Shown here: piece by piece, positions 25,247 to 33,409 of the stretch
How the letters are laid out: every line of letters begins with the position of its first letter
How positions within the stretch are numbered: the stretch's first letter is position 1
DNA from: Panacagrimonas sp052389915
GTDB lineage: Bacteria; Pseudomonadota; Gammaproteobacteria; Nevskiales; Nevskiaceae
Direction: 5' to 3'
Assembly (NCBI GenBank): GCA_052389915.1
Contig: JBQTHL010000077.1
Coordinates: 1-64,000, forward strand
DNA length: 64,000 nucleotides
Made by a program: the position numbers and the translations under genes
Notes under the pieces: model-generated
The model's input: only the letters and a program-made list of their open reading frames with translations
What the model was told of the DNA's origin: nothing
Databases searched by the model: none

Positions 25247-27328
25247 ATGGACATACTCACAGCGGGTGTCGCGCTACCGCTTTTCCTCGCGATCCTTTGG
25301 ACCGCAACGGCCTGGGGCGGCGGTCTGCCGGAAGTCGAGTTGGACACCATTCTCGTCACCGGCAAGAAACCGCTGGAAGATGCGCCGACCTCGTCGACCG
25401 AGGGCTATGTGACCGAAGAGCAGCTTGCGGAGCGACCGATCTCACGCGCTGGCGAGCTGCTGGAATTCGCACCCGGCCTGATCGTCACGCAGCACAGCGG
25501 CGAGGGCAAGGCCAACCAATATTTCCTGCGCGGCTTCAACCTGGATCACGGCACCGATTTTTATACCGAGGTCGATGGGCTGCCGGTGAACATGCGCACG
25601 CACGGACATGGCCAGGGTTACGCCGACATCAATTTCATCATCCCCGAACTGATCGGCGCGCTGGAATATCGCAAGGGTCCGTACTTTGCTGAAGTGGGCG
25701 ATTTCGCCGCCGCCGGTTCTGCCAACCTGCGTTACAAGGACGAGCTGCCCGGCACGCTCACCCGGTTCACCGTGGGCGAGTTTGGGTACTACAACGCCTT
25801 GCTGGCCGCTTCGCCGAAAATTGCGGGCGGCACCCTCTTGCTCGGCGGCGAGCTGACGCGCTACGACGGCCCCTACGACCTGGAGCAGGACGCCAAAATC
25901 TACAAGGGGCTGGCGCGCTACAACCGCGGCACCGAGCAGGAAGGCTTTACCACCTCGCTGGCCGTCTACGACATCGAATATTTTGCGCCGGACCAGATCC
26001 CGCAACGCGCCGTGGACGCCGGACTGATCGACGAGCTGGGTTTCATCGATCCCACCGACGGCGGCGACGTGCAACGCTACAGTCTCAATGCCGAGTGGCG
26101 CGGTCCGGCCAGCGGCGGCAACTGGCGCGTGCAGGGCTATGCGCTGAGCTACGAGCTGGACCTGTATTCCAACTTCAGCTACTTCTTCACCGACCCGGGC
26201 GATGAGGACGCTCTGCCGGACGACCAGTTCGAACAGTTCGACGAGCGCAAGGTGTACGGACTCAACGCGAAGCGTTACTGGCTGCTGTCCACCGCAACGC
26301 CCATCGACATCGAAGCCGGCGTGCAGGCGCGCCATGACGACATCGACGCCGTGGGCCTGTATCTGACCAACCAGCGCGAACGCAATGAAACGGTGCGCGA
26401 GGACGCGGTGCGAGAATCCAGCGTGGCGCTGTACCTCACCAGCACGCAGCGCTGGAACAACTGGGTGCGCACCGTGCTCGGCGTGCGCGCCGACCAGTAT
26501 TACTTCGACGTGGACAGCGACCTCGCCGCGAATTCCGGCGACGCGGACGACAATCTGGTCTCGCCCAAGCTCGCGGCCATCTTCGGGCCCTGGAGCAGGA
26601 CCGAGCTGTATCTGAATTACGGCGAGGGCTTTCACAGCAACGACGCGCGAGGCACGACCATCACCCTGGACCCCACCGATCCCAACCTGGTGACGACGGC
26701 CGATCGGGTGACGCCGCTGGTGAAGATCAAGGGCGCCGAGATCGGGGTCAACAGCCGGATCGTTCCGAACGTCACGCTATCCGCGTCGCTGTGGGCGCTG
26801 GAATCGGATTCGGAACTGGTCTACATCGGCGACGCCGGCAACAGCGAGGCAGGCCCGCCGAGCGACCGGCGCGGCGTCGAACTCTCTGCGTACTACACGC
26901 CACGGTCCTGGCTGATTGTCGACGCCGACTACGCGTTTTCACGCGGGCGGCTGGACGTTGCTGCGGGCGAGGGGGACCGCATTCCCAACTCCATCGAGGA
27001 CGTGTTTTCCCTCGGCATCACCATTCCGGAGACGCGCAACTGGAGCGCCGGCCTGCGCCTGCGCTATCTCGGCGAAGGGCCGTTGATCGAAGACGACAGC
27101 GCCCGTTCCAAGCCCACCACCGTGGTCAACACCCAGGTCGGATATCGTTTCTGGAAGTCCTACACGGCAAGCTTGGCCGTGCTCAACCTGCTCGACAGCG
27201 ACGACAACGACATCACCTATTTCTACAAATCCCGTCTGCCGGGCGAGGCGCCCGATGGCGTGTCCGACTTCCACTTTCACCCGGTCGAGCCGCGCGCGGT
27301 GCGGTTCACTGTGGGTGCGCAGTTCTGA
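25247..27328 (+). CDS. TonB-dependent outer-membrane receptor, probably for nickel
   Basis: A 693-residue receptor starting at an ATG after CCGGGGATT. After a signal peptide (cut near residue 22-24) the mature N-terminus carries a TonB box, DTILVTG, then a plug domain (residues about 45-165 with LLEFAPGLIVTQHSGEGKAN and NQYFLRGFNLDHGTDF), and a 22-strand-type barrel ending in AVRFTVGAQF. The plug loop VNMRTHGHGQGYADINF has closely spaced His residues that could bind metal. Position opposite nikR with a NikR operator between them points to uptake of nickel or a nickel complex. No inner-membrane nickel permease lies nearby. Confidence 0.87.
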   Translation: MDILTAGVALPLFLAILWTATAWGGGLPEVELDTILVTGKKPLEDAPTSSTEGYVTEEQLAERPISRAGELLEFAPGLIVTQHSGEGKANQYFLRGFNLDHGTDFYTEVDGLPVNMRTHGHGQGYADINFIIPELIGALEYRKGPYFAEVGDFAAAGSANLRYKDELPGTLTRFTVGEFGYYNALLAASPKIAGGTLLLGGELTRYDGPYDLEQDAKIYKGLARYNRGTEQEGFTTSLAVYDIEYFAPDQIPQRAVDAGLIDELGFIDPTDGGDVQRYSLNAEWRGPASGGNWRVQGYALSYELDLYSNFSYFFTDPGDEDALPDDQFEQFDERKVYGLNAKRYWLLSTATPIDIEAGVQARHDDIDAVGLYLTNQRERNETVREDAVRESSVALYLTSTQRWNNWVRTVLGVRADQYYFDVDSDLAANSGDADDNLVSPKLAAIFGPWSRTELYLNYGEGFHSNDARGTTITLDPTDPNLVTTADRVTPLVKIKGAEIGVNSRIVPNVTLSASLWALESDSELVYIGDAGNSEAGPPSDRRGVELSAYYTPRSWLIVDADYAFSRGRLDVAAGEGDRIPNSIEDVFSLGITIPETRNWSAGLRLRYLGEGPLIEDDSARSKPTTVVNTQVGYRFWKSYTASLAVLNLLDSDDNDITYFYKSRLPGEAPDGVSDFHFHPVEPRAVRFTVGAQF

Positions 27329-27337
27329 TTGCTCGAT

Positions 27338-27384
27338 GGGTTCTCCGTTCGTGGTGAGCTTGTCGAACCATGAACGGAGAACCC
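27338..27384. terminator. Hairpin downstream of the TonB receptor gene (repeat-derived)
   Basis: Arms GGGTTCTCCGTTCGTGG and CCATGAACGGAGAACCC pair with one mismatch over 17 bp around a 13-nt loop. There is no T run, so it may be a REP-like element acting as a barrier between convergent genes. Nearby, 27408-27435 carries TTCGACAGGCTCAGGGCGAA, part of a repeat type seen again near 46515. Confidence 0.65.
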
Positions 27385-27465
27385 GCGCCGGCGGCCTGAC
27401 GTGGACGCCCTTCGACAGGCTCAGGGCGAACGGACCTGGAGGGATTCCCTTAAAAACTATAAAAA

Positions 27466-28242
27466 CTACTTGTCGACGAACGCGCGCTCAATGACGTAAT
27501 CGCCCGGCGTCCCGATGTGCGGCGAAATGTGAAAGCCGCGGCGATCCAGCAGTGCCGCCGTGTCCTTGAGCATCGCGGGCGAACCGCACAGCATGGCGCG
27601 GTCGGTCTCGGGATTAAGGTCGGGCAGACCGATGTCGCGCGTGAGCTTGCCGCTGTCGAACAGGTCGGTGAGTCGGCCGTTGTTGCGAAAGGGCTCGCGC
27701 GTTGCCGTCGGGTAATAGATCAATTTCTTGCTGACTTCATCGCCGAGAATCTCGTGCTTGGGCAGGTCTTCGGTCAGGTAATCGTGGTAGGCGAAGTCCT
27801 CGACCACGCGCACGCCGTGAATCAGCACCACCTTCTCGAAACGCTCGTAGGTTTCCGGGTCTTTCACCAGGCTCAGGAACGGCGCGAGGCCGGTGCCCGT
27901 GGCGAGCATGTAGAGATTTTTGCCCGGCTTGAGGTCATGCAGAATCAGCGTGCCGGTGGGCTTGCGCGAAACGAGCACCTCGTCGCCGACCTTGATGTGC
28001 TGCAGGCGCGAAGTCAGAGGGCCGTTCTCGACCTTGATGCTGAAGAACTCCAGCGTCTCTTCGTAGTTGGCGCTGGCGATGCTGTAGGCGCGCAGCAGCG
28101 GGCGGCCGTCCACTTGCAGCCCCATCATCACGAAGTGCCCGTTCTCGAAGCGCAACGCGGGATCGCGTGTGGTGGTGAACGAGAACAGCGTGTCGTTCCA
28201 GTGACGGACGCTCAAGACTTTTTCGGTACCGATTGCAGCCAC
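27466..28242 (-). CDS. fpr: Ferredoxin/flavodoxin-NADP reductase
   Basis: A 258-residue bacterial Fpr-type reductase, cytoplasmic, moving electrons between NADPH and ferredoxin or flavodoxin through FAD. RAYSIAS (about residues 51-57) is the FAD-binding motif, VENGPLTSRL the flavin phosphate loop, and MLATGTGLAPFLSL (about 112-125) the NADP-pyrophosphate loop; the C-terminus VIERAFVDK is typical of subclass I bacterial enzymes. It starts at GTG, preceded by TGGAGATG, because the nearest ATG runs directly into a stop. Transcribed after the aminotransferase gene with a repeat-filled gap of about 110 nt. Confidence 0.93.
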   Translation of the reverse strand: MAAIGTEKVLSVRHWNDTLFSFTTTRDPALRFENGHFVMMGLQVDGRPLLRAYSIASANYEETLEFFSIKVENGPLTSRLQHIKVGDEVLVSRKPTGTLILHDLKPGKNLYMLATGTGLAPFLSLVKDPETYERFEKVVLIHGVRVVEDFAYHDYLTEDLPKHEILGDEVSKKLIYYPTATREPFRNNGRLTDLFDSGKLTRDIGLPDLNPETDRAMLCGSPAMLKDTAALLDRRGFHISPHIGTPGDYVIERAFVDK

Positions 28243-28271
28243 GATTTACATCTCCAAAAAAAACCAGGGAG

Positions 28272-28337
28272 CAGGGCGGCCCGTGGCCGCCGATTTTTTT
28301 GGGCGTCGGACCGGCCCGGCGCGCGCGGCCCGCCCTA
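28272..28337. repeat. GC-rich palindromic element between two genes
   Basis: Outer ends CAGGGCGGCCCGTG and GCGGCCCGCCCTA are imperfect inverses. At the left a tight GGCGGCC-CGT-GGCCGCC hairpin is followed on the plus strand by GATTTTTTT, resembling a terminator facing plus-strand transcription. It lies between the aminotransferase and fpr genes. Confidence 0.6.
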
Positions 28338-28351
28338 CACCTCGCCGCGAA

Positions 28352-29533
28352 TCACCCCGCGATCTTCTGCAGGCGCACCACCGACTCCTGCAACACCTTG
28401 TCGCTGGTCGCAAAGCTCAGGCGCACATGCCCTGGCGTACCGAAGGCCGAGCCCGGTACCAGCGCGACGAGCGCGTCCTTGAGCAGCTTGTCCGACAACT
28501 CCAGATCGTCCTTCACGCCCAATCTTGCGATGAGCCCTTCGACATTAGGAAAGACGTAGAAAGTACCGTCGCCCGCCGCGCAGGAAATTCCCGGCACGGT
28601 GTTGAGATCGGCGACCAGCCGGTCGTGCCGTCCCTTGAAGGCCTTGCACATCTCGGTGACGCAGGTCTGATCGCCGTTGAGCGCGGTCTCGGCCGCGACC
28701 TGCGAGATCGAAGTCGGGTTGGACGTGGACTGGCTCTGGATATCGGCCATCGCCGTGATGATCTTCGCCGGTCCGGCCGCAAAACCGAGGCGCCAGCCGG
28801 TCATCGAATACGTCTTCGAGACCGCGTGAATGACGACGGTGCGCTCGTATAGATCCGGGCAGACGTTGATGATGTTCGCGAACGGCTCGGTCGCCCACAG
28901 GATCTTCTCGTACATGTCGTCGGTGGCGATCAGCACCTGAGGATGCTTGCGCAGCACCGCGCCCAGCGCCGCCAGTTCGGCGCGCGTGTAGGCCATGCCC
29001 GAGGGATTGGACGGCGAGTTGATCCAGATCATCCGCGTGCGCGGCGTGATCGCGCGCTCCAATTGTTCGGCCGTGATCTTGAAACGCGCAGCCTGCGTGG
29101 TCGGCATGATGACCGGCGTGGCGTCGGCCAGCAGCACCATGTCCGGGTAGCTGACCCAGTACGGCGCCGGAATCAGTACCTCGTCACCGGTGTTGAGCAC
29201 CGCCATGCACAGGTTGAAGCAGCTCTGCTTGCCGCCGCAGGACGCCAGAATCTGGTTGGGTTTGTACTCCAGCTCGTTGTCGCGCCTGAGCTTGTCGATG
29301 ATGGCCTTCTTCAGCGATGGCGTGCCGCCCACCGGCGTGTACTTGGTGAAGCCGCGCCTGATCGCCTCGATCGCCGCGAGCTTGATGTGCTCGGGCGTAT
29401 CGAAATCGGGTTCGCCCGCGCCAAGCGAGAGCACGTCGAAACCCTGCGCTTTCAGCTCACCGGCCTTGGCGGTGACGGCGAGAGTGGGAGAGGGCTTGAT
29501 GCGGCCCATGCGCTGGGCAAGTTGCAGATCCAC
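28352..29533 (-). CDS. PLP-dependent aspartate-type aminotransferase
   Basis: A 393-residue fold-type I aminotransferase of the I-gamma AspC/AspAT group common in alphaproteobacteria, gammaproteobacteria and thermophiles. Motifs: LGAGEPDFDTPEHI (N-terminal substrate segment), YTPVGGTPSLKKAI, the INSPSNPSG PLP-phosphate loop (171-179), and SKTYSMTGWRLG with the Schiff-base Lys at position 240. It should interconvert aspartate and oxaloacetate with 2-oxoglutarate/glutamate, possibly with some aromatic or prephenate activity. Start ATG 28 codons from no obvious alternative; the gene is monocistronic or leads fpr. Confidence 0.93.
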   Translation of the reverse strand: MDLQLAQRMGRIKPSPTLAVTAKAGELKAQGFDVLSLGAGEPDFDTPEHIKLAAIEAIRRGFTKYTPVGGTPSLKKAIIDKLRRDNELEYKPNQILASCGGKQSCFNLCMAVLNTGDEVLIPAPYWVSYPDMVLLADATPVIMPTTQAARFKITAEQLERAITPRTRMIWINSPSNPSGMAYTRAELAALGAVLRKHPQVLIATDDMYEKILWATEPFANIINVCPDLYERTVVIHAVSKTYSMTGWRLGFAAGPAKIITAMADIQSQSTSNPTSISQVAAETALNGDQTCVTEMCKAFKGRHDRLVADLNTVPGISCAAGDGTFYVFPNVEGLIARLGVKDDLELSDKLLKDALVALVPGSAFGTPGHVRLSFATSDKVLQESVVRLQKIAG

Positions 29534-29663
29534 GGTACTTCCTTTTCGTCAAGGAAAAACGGGGCGCGATGATACTGGAAGCCGGCGGTTCGGCCTAATG
29601 CGTGACGGCCCTGCCCGCCGCAGGGCTTGCCGATAAAGTGGGCGGCATGAACGAGACTTCGAT

Positions 29664-30251
29664 ATGGACCTGACGACCGCGCCGCTGATATTCGAGGAGA
29701 CCCAGGTCGGTGCCGCTTTTGGAGTTGCCCTGAGCCTGGGGCTGATGCTGGTAGGCGGCTGGTTCCTGTTGCGTCGCTGGCCGCCTCGCGCATCACGGGT
29801 GCTGCTGGCGCTCGGCCTCGCCGTTGCATGTTGCGGCGTGGCGGCCTGGTTCCTGCGCATGCATCAGGTGCTGATCGACCCCGCCCGCCAGGAGGTGGTC
29901 GAACGAACCCAGGTCCTGGGATGGGGCTCGAAGCGTGTGCTGCCTTTGGCGAGCGTCCAGTCCGTGTTTGTGCAGCGGATGCCGGTGCGATTCGCGGTTG
30001 GGCTGGACGTGCCCGAAGGCTGGCTGGTTCTGGATGAATTCGACGACGTGACGCTTGCGGAGAATACGGCGCTGAGCGTCTCGCAATCAGCGAAGCGACC
30101 GGCAGTTCGTCGCGGTTACCGGATCGAATCGGGCGTCGGCGTAAGTGATCCGCAAGACTTCGAAACGGCGCAGGGACGCAAGGGCGTGGCGCTGAGCCTG
30201 GAGCGCGTCGTCCGGGTCATCGACGCCAGTGGAGACGAGCGCATCCGGTAA
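29664..30251 (+). CDS. Two-helix membrane protein of unknown function
   Basis: A 195-residue protein. Two hydrophobic segments lie near the N-terminus (residues about 15-35 and 44-64), then a soluble domain starting LIDPARQEVVERTQVLGWGSK. This resembles small inner-membrane proteins with a PH-like beta domain (IDPARQEVVER..., then LPLASVQSVFVQRM), but I cannot name the family with confidence. It stands alone between the divergent aminotransferase gene and the convergent monooxygenase remnant. Confidence 0.6.
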   Translation: MDLTTAPLIFEETQVGAAFGVALSLGLMLVGGWFLLRRWPPRASRVLLALGLAVACCGVAAWFLRMHQVLIDPARQEVVERTQVLGWGSKRVLPLASVQSVFVQRMPVRFAVGLDVPEGWLVLDEFDDVTLAENTALSVSQSAKRPAVRRGYRIESGVGVSDPQDFETAQGRKGVALSLERVVRVIDASGDERIR

Positions 30252-30314
30252 GAGGACGAATTTTCGAGCCGGAGGAGTGCCGCGCCGCCTCCGCAGTTGC
30301 TGCGCCACATCCGC

Positions 30315-30579
30315 TCGTATCGAATCGTCCCCGTGGAGGAACGAAGTCGTATTTCCCGGGTTCGAACTTCCGGGTCCGCATCCATTACTCGAACGTGAAG
30401 CTCGGCCACAGTTTGCGGTTCTTGCCGAACTCGTCCAGGTATCAGCTCTGGCAGCCTCCGGAGGACCGGACTGCCTCGTCGAGCTGCTTCGATTCCGGCG
30501 GGATCTGCGGCACGAACCGGATCGCGCTCGCGCCCGTGCCGATCGCCGCGACCCGCGTGTCCGTGAAGTCGAATTTCAT
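30315..30579 (-). pseudogene. Remnant of a Baeyer-Villiger-type flavin monooxygenase gene
   Basis: On the minus strand MKFDFTDTRVAAIGTGASAI continues to RFVPQIPP, the second Rossmann motif typical of FAD/NADP monooxygenases of the BVMO class. It runs straight into SGGCQS, then after a TGA (30442-30444) the same frame reads YLDEFGKNRKLWPSFTFE, a TAA (30385-30387), and WMRTRKFEPGKYDF. These are the C-terminal hallmark of such enzymes (normally SGGCQSWYLD), with Trp replaced by stop. About 150 central residues are missing between the two parts. The gene is thus a decayed scrap with an internal deletion and two stops. Its first ATG overlaps the stop of the preceding gene. Confidence 0.82.
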
Positions 30580-32135
30580 GTTCCAGCGCGCGGAACGGGC
30601 AGCAGGGCGTGAAAGATCATCCGTGGCGCCGCCGCGGTGCCGCGTTCGCTGGCGAGCCAGACGAATCGGTCCGGCGGTGCCGAACCGGCCAACTCGTGGG
30701 CGAGATCGATCCGGGTGGTGTCGTCCGTCAGTACCACCACCCTGGCCAGGCTTGGGGTGGCGGCCAGGACTTGCAGTTCGTGCCGGCAGCCGCGGTGGTC
30801 CGCGGTGAAGCCGCGCAAGTCCATCAGCACAACGTCGCTGAGTTCCACCAGACGCGCGAGTGCAAGCTGCCAGCTCCGGTCCCCGCAATAGCATTCGTTG
30901 ACGCGAAAGCGGCCTTCGGCGTCGGCCTCCAGGTCGAACTCCGCGACGTGCCGCTGCAAGTCCGTCGCGTCGTGGATGAACCGCGATGCCAACCGACCGT
31001 CGATCAGGGTGAAAACGTCGTCGGCATCCATCGTCCGGTCCACCAGATCGGTTCCCGCGATCAGCACCGTGTTGCCGACCAGGCGCCAGCGTTCGATCAC
31101 CTGGTCGAACAGTTCCTGCACCTCCGCGTCGCGCCGGAATACGCGCAGCACCAGCAGGGTCGGCGGACGCCCGCCCGGTTTCATATAGCTGCGCGCCAGC
31201 CGCAGCGCGACAGGAATCCAGGCCAGCGGCAGCAGGAGTGCGAGGGCGGAGATGCCGGTATCGGTTGCGCGGGCGAGGGCCCCGGCCAGCAGGCCGATAC
31301 CCCAGATCGCGGCGAACAGCGTCGTCAGGTCCGAAATGCGCTTGGCGGTGTAAGCGCTCGCCAGAGCGCGACCGAACCCTTTCGCAAGGGGTAAGGCCAG
31401 CACCCAGGGACCCAGGCACAGCAGTAGCGCCGCCCCGTTGGCGCCAAGGGTCCCTGCGAGCCATTGCAGCCATTCTGCGTCGCGCGCGGCGCCGGCTTGC
31501 ATCATCGTCAAGACCAGTGCGGAGAGGGTCACCAAAGCAGCCAGCGGCGGCCAGATCCAGGGGGCGACGGCGCGCGTCGCGCCGCTCTGGGTCAGCATCA
31601 GGACGATCAAGGCAGGGGGTAGTGCGTCTACCGCCAACCACGCGATCGCTGTGACGAAGGACTGATCGGCGCCGGAATTCAGCATCACCACGCCAAGGAC
31701 GGGTACGAGCCACGTCCCGAGGGCAAGAAGTGTCTTTCGAACCCACCAGCGGTTGAGGACGGCGAGGACGAAAACCGCGGGCCAGGTGTAGACAAGGCCC
31801 ACGACGAGCACCCGTCGCGGCGTTGCCGGACCGTCGATCAGGAACTGCAAGTCGATCCAGGCGCGCGTCAGCGCCATCGCCAGGCAGAGCCCCATCAGCA
31901 GGACGAGCAGTCGAGCGCGTTGCTGGCCCGCATCGACGAATCGAAGCGGCGGGCGGTTCGCGAGGCGGCTTGGGGGCTCACTGGCCGATCCGGATGCCGA
32001 CTGCGATTCGCCGGTGCTCGTCATCAAGGCCACCATCCGCGCGCGATATCGGCGGGCCACCAGTTGCGCTCCAGCCCAGGCCAGGATGGTCGTCAGGATC
32101 ACGACGAACACCACTTGTCCGGGCCAGCTACTCAC
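30576..32135 (-). CDS. Polytopic membrane protein with cytosolic effector-like C-domain
   Basis: A 519-residue protein starting at GTG. The first about 320 residues hold around nine hydrophobic segments in pairs, separated by short basic loops. The final 190 residues are soluble: LLVLRVFRRDAEVQELFDQV (about residue 327 on) followed by an alpha/beta domain with VLIAGTDLVDR, RVNECYCGDRSWQ and DVVLMDLRGFTADHRGCRHE (434-453). This reads like a TIR-like or nucleoside-processing effector fold, where DVVLMDLRGF would be a core strand and its ligand loop; I cannot prove the family. It is the last gene of a four-gene cassette with a SLOG-like protein, a TPR protein and a wall-hydrolase-like protein. 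Confidence 0.62.
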   Translation of the reverse strand: MSSWPGQVVFVVILTTILAWAGAQLVARRYRARMVALMTSTGESQSASGSASEPPSRLANRPPLRFVDAGQQRARLLVLLMGLCLAMALTRAWIDLQFLIDGPATPRRVLVVGLVYTWPAVFVLAVLNRWWVRKTLLALGTWLVPVLGVVMLNSGADQSFVTAIAWLAVDALPPALIVLMLTQSGATRAVAPWIWPPLAALVTLSALVLTMMQAGAARDAEWLQWLAGTLGANGAALLLCLGPWVLALPLAKGFGRALASAYTAKRISDLTTLFAAIWGIGLLAGALARATDTGISALALLLPLAWIPVALRLARSYMKPGGRPPTLLVLRVFRRDAEVQELFDQVIERWRLVGNTVLIAGTDLVDRTMDADDVFTLIDGRLASRFIHDATDLQRHVAEFDLEADAEGRFRVNECYCGDRSWQLALARLVELSDVVLMDLRGFTADHRGCRHELQVLAATPSLARVVVLTDDTTRIDLAHELAGSAPPDRFVWLASERGTAAAPRMIFHALLPVPRAGT

Positions 32136-32210
32136 GGCTGCGCTTCACAGGGGGCGATATGTTCGAGAACTGCATTCGCAGTCGGTCGGTTCGCGACGTT
32201 CATCGAAACC

Positions 32211-33356
32211 TCAGATCAGGTACTTCTCCAACTGATTCACCGGCGCGTTGCGCACCAGGTACAGGTTGCGGTTGTCGCGCTGCGCGACTTTTCCGTCCTG
32301 GCTGACCCTGACCGGCTCGCGCTCCAGGATGCAGAGACGGCGGCTCATGGCGTCGGCCCGCCAGGGCGCATCGGCCTTGCGGCCGCGCTCTTCGACGGCG
32401 ATGCGCACCAGGCTCAGGTCGTCGCGAGGGTTCTCGGAAAGGACGCGGCGACGGATTTCGGTGTGAGCGCGGTCCAGCGAGCCCTGCTGCACGCACAGAT
32501 CGAACAGCGCCGCGAGGCAGCGGAAATTACGGACCGGGATGGGCTTGAGACCGCGCAGCCAGGACAGCGCCGCGATCAGCTTGCGGCCATAGCTGTCGTA
32601 GGCATACGACAGGGTCTCCGCGCGAAACGCCGGGACGCTGCCGACTGCTTGCAGTGCTGCTTCCCAGGCAGGATCGAAGTCCGCTTTCCTGCTTCCGCGG
32701 CTGAGCACATCGGCCCAGGCGACCTGTTTTGCGATCGAGGGCAGGCGCAGCATCTGCTGCCATTGAGTCCACAGCGGGCCGAAGCAGTGTGGCAACGCCG
32801 CGGCGTCGCGAATCTCGAAGCGCTTGAACAGCGTCTGCAAGGTTCCGGTCTTGAGGTTGACTTGCAGCGGGCCGAACGAGAGCCCGGCGCCGTCGAAGTT
32901 GCCGGTGACCTGGAGATACGGATCGCCCTCGGTTTCGAATCCGGCGGTGACGAGAATGGCGCGGTCCAGCGCCAGCTCGGCGGGAATCGGCGGGGGCTTG
33001 GCCGGGTCCGGCATTTCCAGATAGATGCGATCGCTTTTCTGCTCCACAACGGCGAACCAGGCTTCCCTGACGAGCTTGCGCGCAGCACCGGCGATTTCGT
33101 CGGGTCCGTCGCCCGAGAGCCACACGAAGCGACCTTCCAGGCCGATCCCAAGTCCCTGCGCGGGCGCGAGCGATTCGACCTTGAGCGAGCGGCCCACCGC
33201 GGTACGCAGGACCTGGACGGCCGCGATCAGCTCACGATGAATCCGCAGCGTGCCGCCGATGCCGGCAAATTCGCGCAACTGGAAATTCGGTGTGACCTGG
33301 GTCGAGCGCGCCCCGCCGACGATGTAGTCCTGCTCGTAGTGCAAGCCCCTGGACAT
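32211..33356 (-). CDS. Cell-wall-hydrolase-like protein (M15-like plus lysozyme-like motifs)
   Basis: A 381-residue protein starting at an ATG after CAGGGAGAAAACC. Residues 22-62 (TPNFQLREFAGIGGTLRIH and the following helix) resemble the start of peptidase M15A/phage endolysin domains, but the downstream His/Asp metal ligands are not evident. Residues about 137-176 contain GFETEGDPYLQVTGNFDGAG, LSFGPLQVN and GTLQTLF, close to a signature of lysozyme/GH46-like proteins in which the Glu after GF would be catalytic. The rest is helical. No signal peptide is visible. It lies between the TPR protein and the membrane effector genes and may be a substrate-recognising or effector component. Assignment is by motif only. 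Confidence 0.5.
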   Translation of the reverse strand: MSRGLHYEQDYIVGGARSTQVTPNFQLREFAGIGGTLRIHRELIAAVQVLRTAVGRSLKVESLAPAQGLGIGLEGRFVWLSGDGPDEIAGAARKLVREAWFAVVEQKSDRIYLEMPDPAKPPPIPAELALDRAILVTAGFETEGDPYLQVTGNFDGAGLSFGPLQVNLKTGTLQTLFKRFEIRDAAALPHCFGPLWTQWQQMLRLPSIAKQVAWADVLSRGSRKADFDPAWEAALQAVGSVPAFRAETLSYAYDSYGRKLIAALSWLRGLKPIPVRNFRCLAALFDLCVQQGSLDRAHTEIRRRVLSENPRDDLSLVRIAVEERGRKADAPWRADAMSRRLCILEREPVRVSQDGKVAQRDNRNLYLVRNAPVNQLEKYLI

Positions 33357-33409
33357 GGTTTTCTCCCTGCTGGCGTTCGATCGATGCCGGTCCGCGGCGT
33401 CCGTCGTTT

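Noticed and set aside
28285..28300. GATTTTTTT after a hairpin as the terminator of the aminotransferase gene
   Set aside because: The T run faces the plus strand, but the adjoining genes are transcribed on the minus strand.
30442..31746. Alternative minus-strand frame overlapping the membrane effector gene
   Set aside because: Most of it is an Arg/Pro-rich shadow; only its last 46 codons are meaningful, and those are the monooxygenase remnant.
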